Part shown: one piece after another, positions 12,894-24,570 of the stretch
How positions within the stretch are numbered: position 1 is the first letter of the stretch
Layout: each line of letters starts with the position of its first letter
NCBI GenBank assembly: GCA_002943765.1
Contig: PQWQ01000007.1
Coordinates: 2,978,501 to 3,042,500 of the forward strand
DNA: 64,000 nucleotides
Direction of reading: 5' to 3'
DNA from: Psoroptes ovis
Taxonomy: Eukaryota > Arthropoda > Arachnida > Sarcoptiformes > Psoroptidae
Notes under the pieces: generated by a model
The model's input: the letters and a program-made list of their open reading frames with translations, nothing else
Database searches by the model: none
Told to the model about the DNA's origin: nothing
Translations under genes and position numbers: made by a program

Positions 12894-15800
12894 TTTTATC
12901 TCTTTGAATTTAAATATTCGTTTGTCTGATTTTTTTTTTTTCGTTTGTTTGCTTATTAATTGTATTGTGTTTGTTTAATCGATTTTAAATGATGGATAAT
13001 CAATCAATTTCTATTTGATTTTGAAAATGACTGATTAATTATTACAAAATATATGTCATATGATTAAATATGATGTTGAAGATCATAATAAATAATAATA
13101 ATATTGATTTAAATGAATATTCATGATGAATGAATGAATGAATGATTACCCCAAAAATTGATCAAGCAAATAATTTTCAAAATACTTCCATTATCTATTA
13201 GTTAAACATTCATACAAATTTTCGATGCTGTTCAAATGATGTTTGATTTCGAAAGCAGTCGAAGAATTTCATGAATTTCACCAATTGTTTCAAGGTTTCG
13301 CAGTGGTTGAGATAAAAAAATAGCAAATGGCGCATCATATACCAGAAAATGAATGCAAAAAAAAAGATGAAAAATTATTGAAAATCTTTTAAAAATGAAT
13401 AAAATTTCAAAAATTCACATGCAATTCTTCAATTTCAATCAGTGAGAATTGTAAATTTATGATGATAAAAAAAAGAAATTCTTAACAATTCAATTATTTA
13501 TGAATTATTTCAAAATTCAATGGTTGAATGAATTTTTCTTCTTTGAAAGCGAATTCAAAATTTGAATTTGAATTCAAAAAAAAAAAAAAAAAATTATTCA
13601 TCGATCATAATCATTATTTCACAAATAGAAATTCATAGAATTGAATTGAAACAATGTTGAAACAAATTGAATGTTTTTTGAAATTCAGATAAATATATTT
13701 TTGGGCGGCAAAAATGTACGAGGATCAAAGAATAATAAAAATTATCACAAGAATAACAGCGAATAAGATCTGAAAAATTGAAAAATTATTAATTCAATCG
13801 TATTTTGACATTTTAATGAACCATTTATTCATTTATTTGTTATTCAATTATTTGTTTGAACAAATAATGGCATGTAGAATTGTAGAATATGAATAATGAA
13901 TTTATTTGAATTTTATATATTCATGAAAAATAATAATAAATACATTTATGATTATTATTATGTCAATTTTATGATGATCACAATGAATATTCATTGAATG
14001 ATAATTCAATTATCATTATTATATGAATTGAATAAGCGAGAATTGATTAAATTGATTATATTATTCTAATATTTTGACACATTTCAATACGAATAATAAT
14101 AAAATTTCAATTTTAATCAAACATAAAACAAACACTTGTCATGATGATCATTTTTCGACTGAATAATATGATTAAATATCAACAATAAATGATGCTAATT
14201 CTGAGATATTCAATGCATTCGGATTCAATTGTCAATTCAATAACGATTGAAATGTTTAAGAATTTCATTTTTTTTGATAAAATTGTTTCTTGACTGAATT
14301 GAACATGGTTAAAATTGAAACAATTTTTTTTTTGTTTTTTGACACATTCAAGTAACAATTGATGCTCAAATGAAAAACAGAAAACAAAAGACAAAAAATT
14401 CAAACAAATTGTCATTTAAATTGAAATAAATGATAATTTTGATTATTTTCTTGGAAAATGAATTTCAAAAATGTATTAATTTATTTATTCACAATAATAT
14501 ACAACAGATTCAATTTAATTGTGAATAATTTTGTGAATAAGCGAGATCATTTCAACCATCTTTCATACAACAACACATCAATATCAATTATAATATTGAC
14601 ATTCATTGAAATACATTTGAACATCAATCAAAGAATTTGTGTGGAGACACAATTGTTTCTTGGTTAAAAAGCAATTTAAGAAACAATTCAACATTAATTT
14701 CAAAGACGATAATAGATGCTAAATTGGATTGTTGCAACCATAGAAAAATGAACGAATGAAAATGTTTCAAATTAACACATTTCTGGTTTGAATTATAACG
14801 TTTGGCATTACCACCGTTAATTATCATTTAGGATAATTTCTTTTTAGGACAATACAGAGGATAATAACAATGACAACCGTTTCGCGGAATAAATTTGCAG
14901 CAATCACAGAATTTTTGGCAAACGAAAACATTGAATTAAACCATAATTTAAAAAATAATAAATTCAAAAACAAGTTATAAAAATTATGATTATATCAAAT
15001 GGCAAACTTGTAATGGCGAAACAGAATTAATCATTCATTGTCGCTGATGATGATGAACGGTCAAAGCGTATTTAGAATTCATAGGAGGAAAAATAAATGT
15101 CAAAAATATTCATGAAATAATCGTTTCGTTATTCGTTAGTTTTTTCATAATTATTCAATGAAGAAAAGATTTCATATTCCGCTATTTGTCCATACAGAAT
15201 TTCAAATAATTAAACAGCCAAATGAATGAATGAATGTATATGAGAATGAATTACTGAAAATGAAACTATGGTGGTCAAACATTGTAAATTCAAATAACTG
15301 CTGTTGTTCAATATACAAACATATATCTTTCATATGGTTTTTGGTTTCGTTCGGCTTTGATGGTGTATAAATTATTAATATTTTCTTCGTCATCAAATGA
15401 GTGTGTGTGTGTATGCGCTTATGGATGGGTTATATACGCTAACAATCATAATTATTTAAAATAAATTGAACCCGAAAAAGTAGTAATGGTAGAAAGAAAT
15501 TTATATGTATGTTCCACATATTATTTCATTTAGATCCAAAAACGATCAAAAACATAATGAATAATAATAATTCATTTTTCAGTTTTCCATTCATTCATTT
15601 TATTTTATGATTATTAATGATTTACGAGTCGACTATGGTTGCGAGAAGATATTTTATACCAAAACTATTACAGTGAATATCTAATACATAAGTTATTCTG
15701 TCAATTTTACCGAAACTGAAGTAGAAAAATAAATAAATGACAAAAAAATATCGACAAATTTGACCTCATATTCAATAAAATATTAACCAAAAGTATGCTT

Positions 15801-16206
15801 AAGTACAGGGCAGTAAAGAGAAAGCAATCGATAAATGATTGTAAATTATAAATAATGATCAGTATAATCATTGAAATTCCATGATAATAAATTAGAGAGT
15901 AATGTGTGTGAAATTGGTAAAAAACGATACCGGGTAGATTGTCTCTAAAGATAAAATCATTGATAGCGAATCATTTGATCGAAGATAAAAATTTTTGTCT
16001 TATTCATGAAATAAATGATTATAATTATTGATAATGATTAGTTACTAACAAATTAATCGTTATAAATGATTATAATTATTGATAAAATCGAAGAAAATCG
16101 TAGAATAAGAAAGCTTTTTGATTAATTATTTTACATTTACTTACATTCATTCATTTATTTATTTATTTCAATTGATCGCACCAAAATCATTCATTCAAGA
16201 ACACAG

Positions 16207-16308
16207 GATGCAGTGAAGAATTTATGGTATTTCTTCAACCGAAATCAATTAAACAATTAATAACACAATCAAACAATGGATTGTTTGTGAACGCCGGCGT
16301 TGAAATTG
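16207..16308 (+). CDS. Possible orphan internal exon (34 codons)
   Basis: A 102-nt open segment sits between an acceptor (…ACACAG) and a donor (G|GTAAAT), with phase 1 at both ends. It reads CSEEFMVFLQPKSIKQL followed by ITQSNNGLFVNAGVEI. Composition is less AT-biased than the flanks (it includes the run ACGCCGGCGTTG). If not spliced out, the frame stops at 16330-16332. I do not recognise the peptide, and no partner exon was found nearby. It may be part of a long-intron gene or chance. Confidence 0.3.
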
Positions 16309-18006
16309 GTAAATTATTTGATTCTGATTAATTGATTTCAAATTAATATTTCTTGAAAATCATTATTTTCAGTAAAGAATTTTTGAATTTCAATTTTTCA
16401 AATTTTCATCACCAAAGAACTTTCATTATTCAAATAATCTCAATCATCAAATTTGAAAAATTGAAACAATCAATCAATCAATCAATTGATTCATTCAATT
16501 AATGATTTTCGATTGTGATTGTGATTGACAAGAAAAAAACGAAATTCATCGAAAATTCATAGAAAAAAAATCTGAACAAACAAACAAATGGATGCTTGAA
16601 TGCATTTATATAAACACAAACAAACACAAACATGAAGACTTACCATCGAAGATAACCAAAAAAAAAAGTAATTAAACAAATTAATAATGGTGATGAAAAC
16701 CAATTGAAAATTGAATCAAATGATTTTTTCATAAATTTTAGATTTAATCGTTTCGAAATTCGTAGAACATCACTTGGATACACAGACACAAAATCAAACA
16801 AATTTTAAACAAAATATTTTCAAATGATTAATTGATTTATATTTCGAATAACATTTTTTAATGAGAAAACATGTCAATTTGATGTTTAAATTCATAAATT
16901 GAATCAATTCGGGTTTATTTTTGATGAAAATATTCGCGATTTGTTTTGAATTCACATGTTCATTTAGTACAAATCATATGTATGATTGATGGATTCACTT
17001 CAAAATAAAAGCATTGAATTATCATAATCACAGAAAAGTGAACTAAAAACGATAAATTTTTCAAAATTTACTCATCAATTTTATCTGAAGGTTAATTCAT
17101 TTTTGACGAATGAATATTGATCAATTGAATAATTACAATAACAATAATCATCGAGAAAATGATAATCATATATCAATCATATTTATATCAAAATAATATC
17201 CAATCAAACTTTGATTAAATCGATCAAAATAGTTTCGGATGTATTTGTTTTGAACGTTGTCATTGCTGTCGTTGTAGATGTAGATATTCTTCTTCTTCTA
17301 TGGCCGATTATCTTCGAAAATATCAAATCAACAAAACGACATTTTTAATTTGATGAATCAATTGATCGATGATTGATTGAATCGGATGTACAAAAAACAA
17401 AACAAAGCAAAAACGATGATGATATTTGATCATCTGTTTTTCAATTTGATTATTCATTGAAAATTTCTGTCAAATGTTAAAAATGGATTTTGAATTAGAT
17501 TTTTCGGATCATCACTAGTGTTGTTACGGTGATGATGATGATGATGATTATAATTTAATGCGATCATCAACCATGATGGAGAGTTTAAGGGAATTTTTTT
17601 CGCATTGCTTTAGTTTTGTATGTTTCAAAGAGAAATTGTGAATGAATGAATGAATGAATGATTTGAGAAAAAATGTTTTAAGTAAATTTTTAATGTTGAT
17701 TATATGAATAAATAAATGTAATAAATAAATAAATTGATGTAAATACAAATGTACAAATGAATGAATGAATGAACGATTTAATATGTGAAGAAGAAACGAT
17801 GAGAAGTAAATGAAAACTATTTCATTTGATTCTTCTTTGATTATGAAGAAGAAGAAAAAAAATTTGCGAGAAATAATTGAGAAAGCAAAGAGTTTAGCTT
17901 TTGATTCAGTTAGCTTTGTGCAAACTTTTGAAAATTATGAAATAGAAATGATAAATGAAAAAAAATGGGGAAAATGATATAAGATTTTATCACAAATGGA
18001 TGATGT

Positions 18007-18029
18007 AATAATAATAATAATAATAATAA
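18007..18029. repeat. (AAT)n microsatellite
   Basis: About eight uninterrupted ATA/AAT units in non-coding DNA. Confidence 0.85.
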
Positions 18030-19413
18030 CGAGGATAATAATGATGAATTGAATTGAATCCGATTGGCCAATTGAAAGAGAAATAATTATTTCAAATCAA
18101 CAAAAAATTATTTTATCATGAAAATAATTATGATTTGACAAAATTTTTATCTTCATTCAAAAATTTTCAAAGTACATATTTGATAAAGTTGTGCTCCGAT
18201 TGTAGTTGTATAATTTCAATCAAAATGATTCATTTTTTCAATATTTATCATACAATCGCAAAGATCAATAACCGAAAATTCGAACAAATGTATCACTGAA
18301 TCAACGGTTTGAATCAAATTCAAAATGATTTTATTATTATTTGAGCCCATTATTTGAATATTTGAAGATCAATTGTTCAATCATGTTAGAATTTATTTTT
18401 CGAAAAACTTTTGCTTTTAAGTTTTTAATGACAAATTGATGAATAGATTTCGAAATAAATTTTAAAAAAATTAATTTTTTTTTCAACTTCAAACATATTT
18501 ATACTCGGTAAATGAATGATTTCAATAATAGAATCTCAATGATTTCTGGTGAACAAAAAAAAATTCAACTTTCCATTTAATTCATTATCAGTTAAGTTTA
18601 TCGATCATTATTATCAAGAATTAACCATATAAACACATGATCAACGAAAGAAATATTTGAAAAAAGAAAAATTCTTTAACCTTCATTCCTCTTGATTATT
18701 ATCATCATTATTCAAATTATCATTATCGATTGACTAACGTCATTTTGGTTGAAAATGTTTGCTTGCCACAAAACCAGAAATGAAAAATGATAAAAATTTT
18801 AGAAATAATTAATTATTCATTACATGGTTGAATATCTGTTTTTTTTATTTCTTTAATAAATTGATAATAACATCAACCCTATCATATTTCTATTGATCGG
18901 TGCAAATTTTTTTTTTTTTTTGAATTTCAATGTCTTGTCATATTTTTTTCATCTTTGTTCAACATTTTTCCTTCCATTGATGATTTTTCAAAGAACGAAG
19001 AAAAAAATGCGTCAAATCTGCCTTGAATTCTATCAAGAACAGTAATAATTTAGTGATAATAATAAACTTGTGACAAGTTTTATGATGATAATGATATTAA
19101 TGATTGGTGGAATAACAATGTCGTAATTACCATCGTAATTGTATTATAATCATTATTTATTGTTGGCTAAATTGTCCTTGTAAAATGTGGCCGTCTCATC
19201 CTAATTTCAAAGTACCGAGTTTGTTGAAGATGCTTATTTTAATTTTAGAGGAAAAATGAAATCATTTTTTTTCGTATTAAATTTCTTAAAATAGATTTAA
19301 TTAATGATTACGCAATTATTGTAAATAATTTGCTTAAATGACAAAGAAAAATAAATTTTTGATTGAAAAATGTTTCCGAAAAAATAATTTTGCTGCTATC
19401 TATTGGCCAATAA

Positions 19414-21096
19414 TCATTGTGGATTATTATTACTATGATTTGATGATTGATGTACTTTTTTACGATGACAAAAGCGTCGTAACGAACGAAATTTATCACC
19501 AATCAATTCCCAACGATAACGTATACATGATATAATTTTTGCAAACACATCATAAAATTGTATGATCGACAAACCAAGCCAAATATGTGCATGGCCACCT
19601 AAACAACCGATCAATTCGAAAAAATTCAATTCACCTTCATGTTCAACTTCTTGATACATTTCACGATTTGGCCATATTATTATCATTGATTTTGCATGTT
19701 GTTGCTTATGATGATTAATAGTTCGATTCATAATTGTATGATTATTTGGATTGAATGGATCGTTTTTATGATTATCATCAATCGTTGACACATCTATTGT
19801 TGTTTTATAATTTTCTTCAATACAATCACGATTACAAAATTCATAGCAATTGCTACGAATTTTTGTAAATTCAACATAATTCAAATATGTTAGTGATGTG
19901 CAAAATTTTGCATTATTTGCATTCAATTCTTCATTATGATAATTCAACATAAATCTACTAACCACATTATGATAATGTACACAATTCATTTCACCATCAC
20001 TATCATTTTGACTTTTTAGACTTTTTTCCAATATACAAAGATTAACACATTCGTTTCGTGATTTAGGTGCTGACAAAAGACAATTCAAAGCATGAATATT
20101 TTATTATCATAAAATAAAATATGAATAAAATTGTAATTTACCATTTTTTCTTTGGCCTTTTAATAATTCTTCATAATTTTTACAAGCAGTACGATAAGGT
20201 TTCTCTTTCAATTTAGTCACTTCTTTAGTAAATTGTATTTCATATAAATTATTTGGATCAATACGATAGAATTCGGTATCTAACATTGTTGGCAACATAT
20301 TCGGTGGATGTATGGCAAATATTATATTGGCATTTTGTAATGTATTATCGATATTTTCCGTATGTTCATAATGTGGATAATTTAATTCGATATTTATGTA
20401 TGCTGTATAACGATCATTATTATCGAATTCATTGTCATCATCATCATTATTATCATCAATATTTGCATTATAATTGAATTTATTGTCATTCTTTTCATTA
20501 TAAGTATCATTGTGATCATCATCACTATCATTATTATGATGATCATCATATGAATTTAATGATGATAAATATGTAAAACATTTGCGTCCATTATAAATTG
20601 TTTCAATTTTTTTTATTGAACATTTATCATGATTATTACTATTACCATTATTCCAATTCATATTTTCTTTTGAATCCATTATGACATTACATGATTTTAT
20701 TAATTCATTCGAATCAAAACTAACAAATTCAATTATTTCTTTGACAGTGTGATTTCGCAATAAATCCAATTCATATTCAAAAAATGTTGATGTATCATTT
20801 TGTACAACATGTTTGATGCCGCAACCACAAATAGTAAATGATGGAAATTGTATTTTTTGTGGTGTTTGATATTTGACCATAACGATTGTTTCAAATTTCA
20901 AATATTGTCGAATTAACATTGATACATTCAGCAAGAATAAGTAGAGACAAATTGAATAAATAAACATTTTTGGTGAATGATTAATGAATTTCAATAATTT
21001 TTTATATATTTCATGTTTATTTTTGTTACTATCATTATTATCATTATGATTCGTTTTGAATAATCCATTATCGTTCGCTGCGACAGCCATTTGCAT
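19414..21096 (-). CDS. DEG/ENaC family sodium channel subunit
   Basis: Amiloride-sensitive/degenerin-type cation channel subunit at the plasma membrane; arthropod members (pickpocket type) serve in mechano-, chemo- or osmosensation. Two exons, 21096-20142 and 20069-19414, with a 72-nt intron; 536 aa. TM1 is at about residues 43-65 (MFIYSICLYLFLLNVSMLI), followed by the family motif FPSFTICGCG. The ectodomain has about 14 cysteines, including RNECVNLCILE and CYEFCNRDC, and an unusual Asp/Asn-rich loop encoded at about 20390-20560. TM2 is FFELIGCLGGHAHIWLGLS, whose GLS is the G-x-S selectivity filter. Short N and C termini fit the two-TM topology. Subfamily and gating stimulus cannot be read from the sequence. 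Confidence 0.9.
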
Positions 21097-21336
21097 TGAT
21101 TCAATGTATGAATTGTAATGAAATCAAAAATTCCAGACAAGATTTCTTGTCAAATTTCTAGTACGAATGGCCCAGATTGGAACTGATTTTTTAGATAAAT
21201 GTTTGAAAATCACAGAAAAATCCATTTATCACCATGGTCACAAATCGAAATCGAACTTGATCTTGAAAAATTAATTGAATCGATTGATTATCGATTTTTC
21301 TTTACAAATATTAATATTATTTACAGACATTAATAT

Positions 21337-21783
21337 TTAAATCGGTGGCATTAACAGCATATGATATGAATGATAATCATAATTATTTTGTTGTACAACA
21401 ATCATTATAATCAATGTTTCAATCATTGATAATAATAGTAGAAAATATTGAAAAATAAATAAAAAACGGTTAAAAATAAATAAACCACGATACCATTCAA
21501 TTATGATGATTATTATTTTATACAAACAATAAAATATACGAATAGAAATTATAATATCATTATAATTGTTATTATTTTTAAATGAAAATGGCAATAATAA
21601 TAATGATAACGATAATATTGAATCAAATATACGTATTATAATCCAATTTATTAATTCTAATGGCTTGAAATATTTTAATAATTTTCCATTATAATTAGAG
21701 CTTAACATTTTTGATAATGAATTATGAATGATAAATATATTCCAAATGGATGATATAAATGATAATAAAATTAATAGATTCAT
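21337..21783 (-). CDS. Small four-helix membrane protein, unrecognised
   Basis: Single-exon frame of 148 aa. It has four hydrophobic segments at about residues 1-20, 42-67, 78-98 and 105-131, separated by short polar Asn/Tyr loops. The sequence is very rich in Ile, Leu, Phe and Asn, partly reflecting local base composition. It lies 240 nt downstream of the ATG of the DEG/ENaC gene (both on the minus strand, so the channel is transcribed away from it). The regular helix spacing suggests a tetraspan-like protein, but no family motif was recognised and an AT-rich chance frame cannot be excluded. Confidence 0.4.
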   Translation of the reverse strand: MNLLILLSFISSIWNIFIIHNSLSKMLSSNYNGKLLKYFKPLELINWIIIRIFDSILSLSLLLLPFSFKNNNNYNDIIISIRIFYCLYKIIIIIIEWYRGLFIFNRFLFIFQYFLLLLSMIETLIIMIVVQQNNYDYHSYHMLLMPPI

Positions 21784-22073
21784 GATTTAATTTTATTAAA
21801 TTTGAAACTAAGTATATTTTGTTGATGATTCCATTAATAAGTTTTGCAATAATTCAAAACGAACAAGAATAGATTACACACATTTGAAATCATCAAAACA
21901 TTATTGATTTTTTGTCAATGTCATATGATTGTCAAAATATCAATTTTGTTTCCGTTAAAATGTAAATATTAAATACAATTTGATCGTCGGTTGTGATATG
22001 TACATTTACTGCCAGTCTGTGTCCAATTTCGATTTAGTTTTCTTTTCGATATCCGGGAAATTTCAGTTCAAAT

Positions 22074-24570
22074 TCACTAGAAATTCGAAATTAAAAAAAA
22101 AGATTATTTATCAGACACTTTCCCATCCGAAAATTTTTTTGTGAAAAAATACTTACCTGTATAATTGTTTTACAATCAACATTTTCAATTAAATCACAAT
22201 ATGCTACTTCGATTTCAGAATCATTTGTTGTATCATATATATCATTAAAATCACCATTATTCGTGCCATTAACACTTGGTTCATAATCTAATTGATTGAA
22301 AAATAATCCATCTGGACAACAATTTCTTGTTAAACGTTTATTAAATTGACATTCATAGAAACATTGACAATCTTCAGTGTCTTTGTAACGTGCTGTGGGT
22401 TCATAACAAAAAGAATCCTCTTCAAATATCAATGGTTCACGTAAAGTTGTTGTGACCAAAGTTGTCGTCTCTAAAGTTGTCGTTGGTGATGGTGTTGATG
22501 TAGGTTTATCTTCTCTTTCGATATCATCATTTATTGTTGTAATCATTGTTGTTGTCGTCATCGGTGCGACAGTTGTAGATTCATCGGTCATTTCTGTCGA
22601 TTCTGTAGTAGTTGTCTCATCATCAAATTCATTTTCTTCGGACTCTGTTGTTGTTTTTGCAGTTGTGAATTGATCATCTGTAATTTCTGTTGTTGGGGTG
22701 GTGGATTCAAATGTTTCAAGGGGAATCGTTGTAGTGAACATTGTTGGTATGGATTCTGCATCTGTTGTCGTTGATTCCGCATTAGTTGTCGTTGATTCTG
22801 CATCCGTAGTCGTTGATTCCGCATTAGTTGTCGTAGATTCTACATCTGTAGTCGTTGATTCGCTCGTTGTTGTTGGCTGTTGTGTTGTGGATTCGATAAA
22901 CTCAGTTGTATCCTCTATTGACACAGCAGTTGTGGCTTCTGTAGTTTCAGTAGTCGTTGATTCTTTCGGTGTTGTAGGTTTTGTTGTCGTGAATTCGATT
23001 AGCTCAGTCATATCATCAGCAGATGCGGTAGTTGTTGGTTCTGTTGTTACAATTGTCGATTGTTTTGTTGTCATAAACTCTTCTGAATCAAATTTAGTTG
23101 AATAAATGATATCTTGAAAATCATAAATCGGTTTAGTTTCTTGAACAGGATGAGGTGTTGTCGTTGTTGTTACAGGTGAAGTAGGGGCTATAGTTTTAGT
23201 CATCATTGTCACTGGATGACGTCTTCGTTGCCAAAATTTGGGTTTTTTCGTTGTTTTATCGTCATATTTAAAATTATGGTTAACATTTGTTCGTATTTTA
23301 GTTCCAAATATTGGACTTTGCGGAATGAATGGTGGATAACGTGTTGTAGTAGTCATGTTACTGAATGGATTTTTAATTGATGAAAATTTTGTTTTTGTCC
23401 TGGTTGCGAAAGGTTTTTTTCTAGGAGTTTTTACGTTTTTATCACCATTGATTTTATCACAATGAGGTTTATGAACCTTTGATTTCAAACCTTTCTTAGG
23501 ACAATGAATATTTCCAAATTTTTCTTTTTGTTGTGTTATGATTGGATTTTGAACGATGCTCTTTGATGTAGCGGGCTGTATTATAATATAAAAATTGATA
23601 TTAATTACTTGATCGAATATTTGCAGACAAAACAAACCTTTTTTAATCTTATGCCAAATCGATTTGATGGATTGATTGGATTATTGTTATTATTATTTCG
23701 ATTATTCATCGATAATGATGGTGTGTCTGTATTCAATGGAATACTGATTTTTGGCCGTTGTCCAAATTGTTGTTGCTGAACATTAGTACATTGACGTCTA
23801 TAGGTTGTATCACAAATTTGATATTTTGGATTCCAAACAAAATCAAATGGACATTCCGTTTCGACAAATTTCAGATTGAATAAACAACGATAATATTTTC
23901 TACAATCATATGGATGTGGTTTAGTTTCACCATCACGACATTTTCCATTATATGAATCGAAATTATATGAAATTCTTTTTTTATTATAAATCTTATTATT
24001 GAAATTATATCGATTGTCATTGAATGTGTTTGGACGTCGAGGATTTAACGATTGTGTTTTAATACAAGTTTTGGTAACAAAATCAAAACCAAATCCATCA
24101 CGACAACAATGATAATAAATTTGTCCATGGGGAATTATATTATAATCAGGACAAACATAATAACAATGTTTATTATCATTAGAACGACCAACATAAAAAC
24201 CTCGATGAAATGAAGGTTGTTTGAAGCATAATTGTTGAAATGGTTTCTCTAAATATGGATACAAACGATTTTCGATCGATTGAGATCTTTGTGAATTATA
24301 ATAAGGATTAGTGATAAATGCTTTTGAAGATGATTGTTGAAAATTTTTGAGTGGATATTGTTGATTATTTTTGTTGTAGATATTATGGTTATCATTGTGA
24401 TTGATTGTATAAGAATATGAAAATCCAGGCGTCTTGTGTTGATGATGAATATAATAATTTCGTTTATATAATTTTTGATAATAAGATTGCAGCGAACAAT
24501 AATCCACTAATAGCATTAAAATATGTAAAAATATACATAATGATGAAGGATTAATGTTGAAAATATTCAT
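22074..24570 (-). CDS. Peritrophin/mucin with three chitin-binding (CBM14) domains
   Basis: Secreted chitin-binding mucin, expected in gut peritrophic matrix or cuticle. Exons 24570-23638 and 23575-22157, plus a third exon whose first codon is the stop (22076-22074); 784 aa. After an N-terminal hydrophobic signal (residues about 8-28) come two CBM14 domains (CFKQPSFHRGFY...CRDGFGFDFVTKTC and CRDGETKPHPYDCRKYYRC...CDTTYRRQC). Next is a basic linker, then about 250 residues of Thr/Ser/Pro/Glu-rich mucin sequence containing five near-identical 7-residue repeats (ESTTTDA/ESTTTNA). A third CBM14 closes the protein (CYEPTARYKDTEDCQCFYEC...CDLIENVDC). The Thr-rich region should be heavily O-glycosylated. 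If the last intron is retained, translation runs 22 codons further to a stop at 22091. Some mite allergens are peritrophin-like, but identity with a named one is not claimed. Confidence 0.87.
22752..22862 (-). repeat. 21-bp coding tandem repeat in mucin gene
   Basis: Five tandem 21-bp units encode alternating ESTTTDA and ESTTTNA heptads. Units differ by silent and Asp/Asn changes, so the array has diverged somewhat since expansion. Confidence 0.85.

Larger units (their letters stand above)
12894..19413. other. Large intergenic region, one possible orphan exon
   Basis: About 6.5 kb of very AT-rich DNA upstream of M13 paralogue B. It contains A/T homopolymers, an (AAT)n microsatellite near 18007-18029 and many ATGAATGA-type runs. 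The only coding-like stretch is at 16207-16308 (listed separately). Other short open frames (14179-14827, 15202-15396, 17548-17748) look random. Confidence 0.55.

Noticed and set aside
22452..23105. Val/Ser-rich open frames antisense to the mucin gene
   Set aside because: They are the reverse reading of Thr codons (ACN/GTN) in the Thr-rich repeat.
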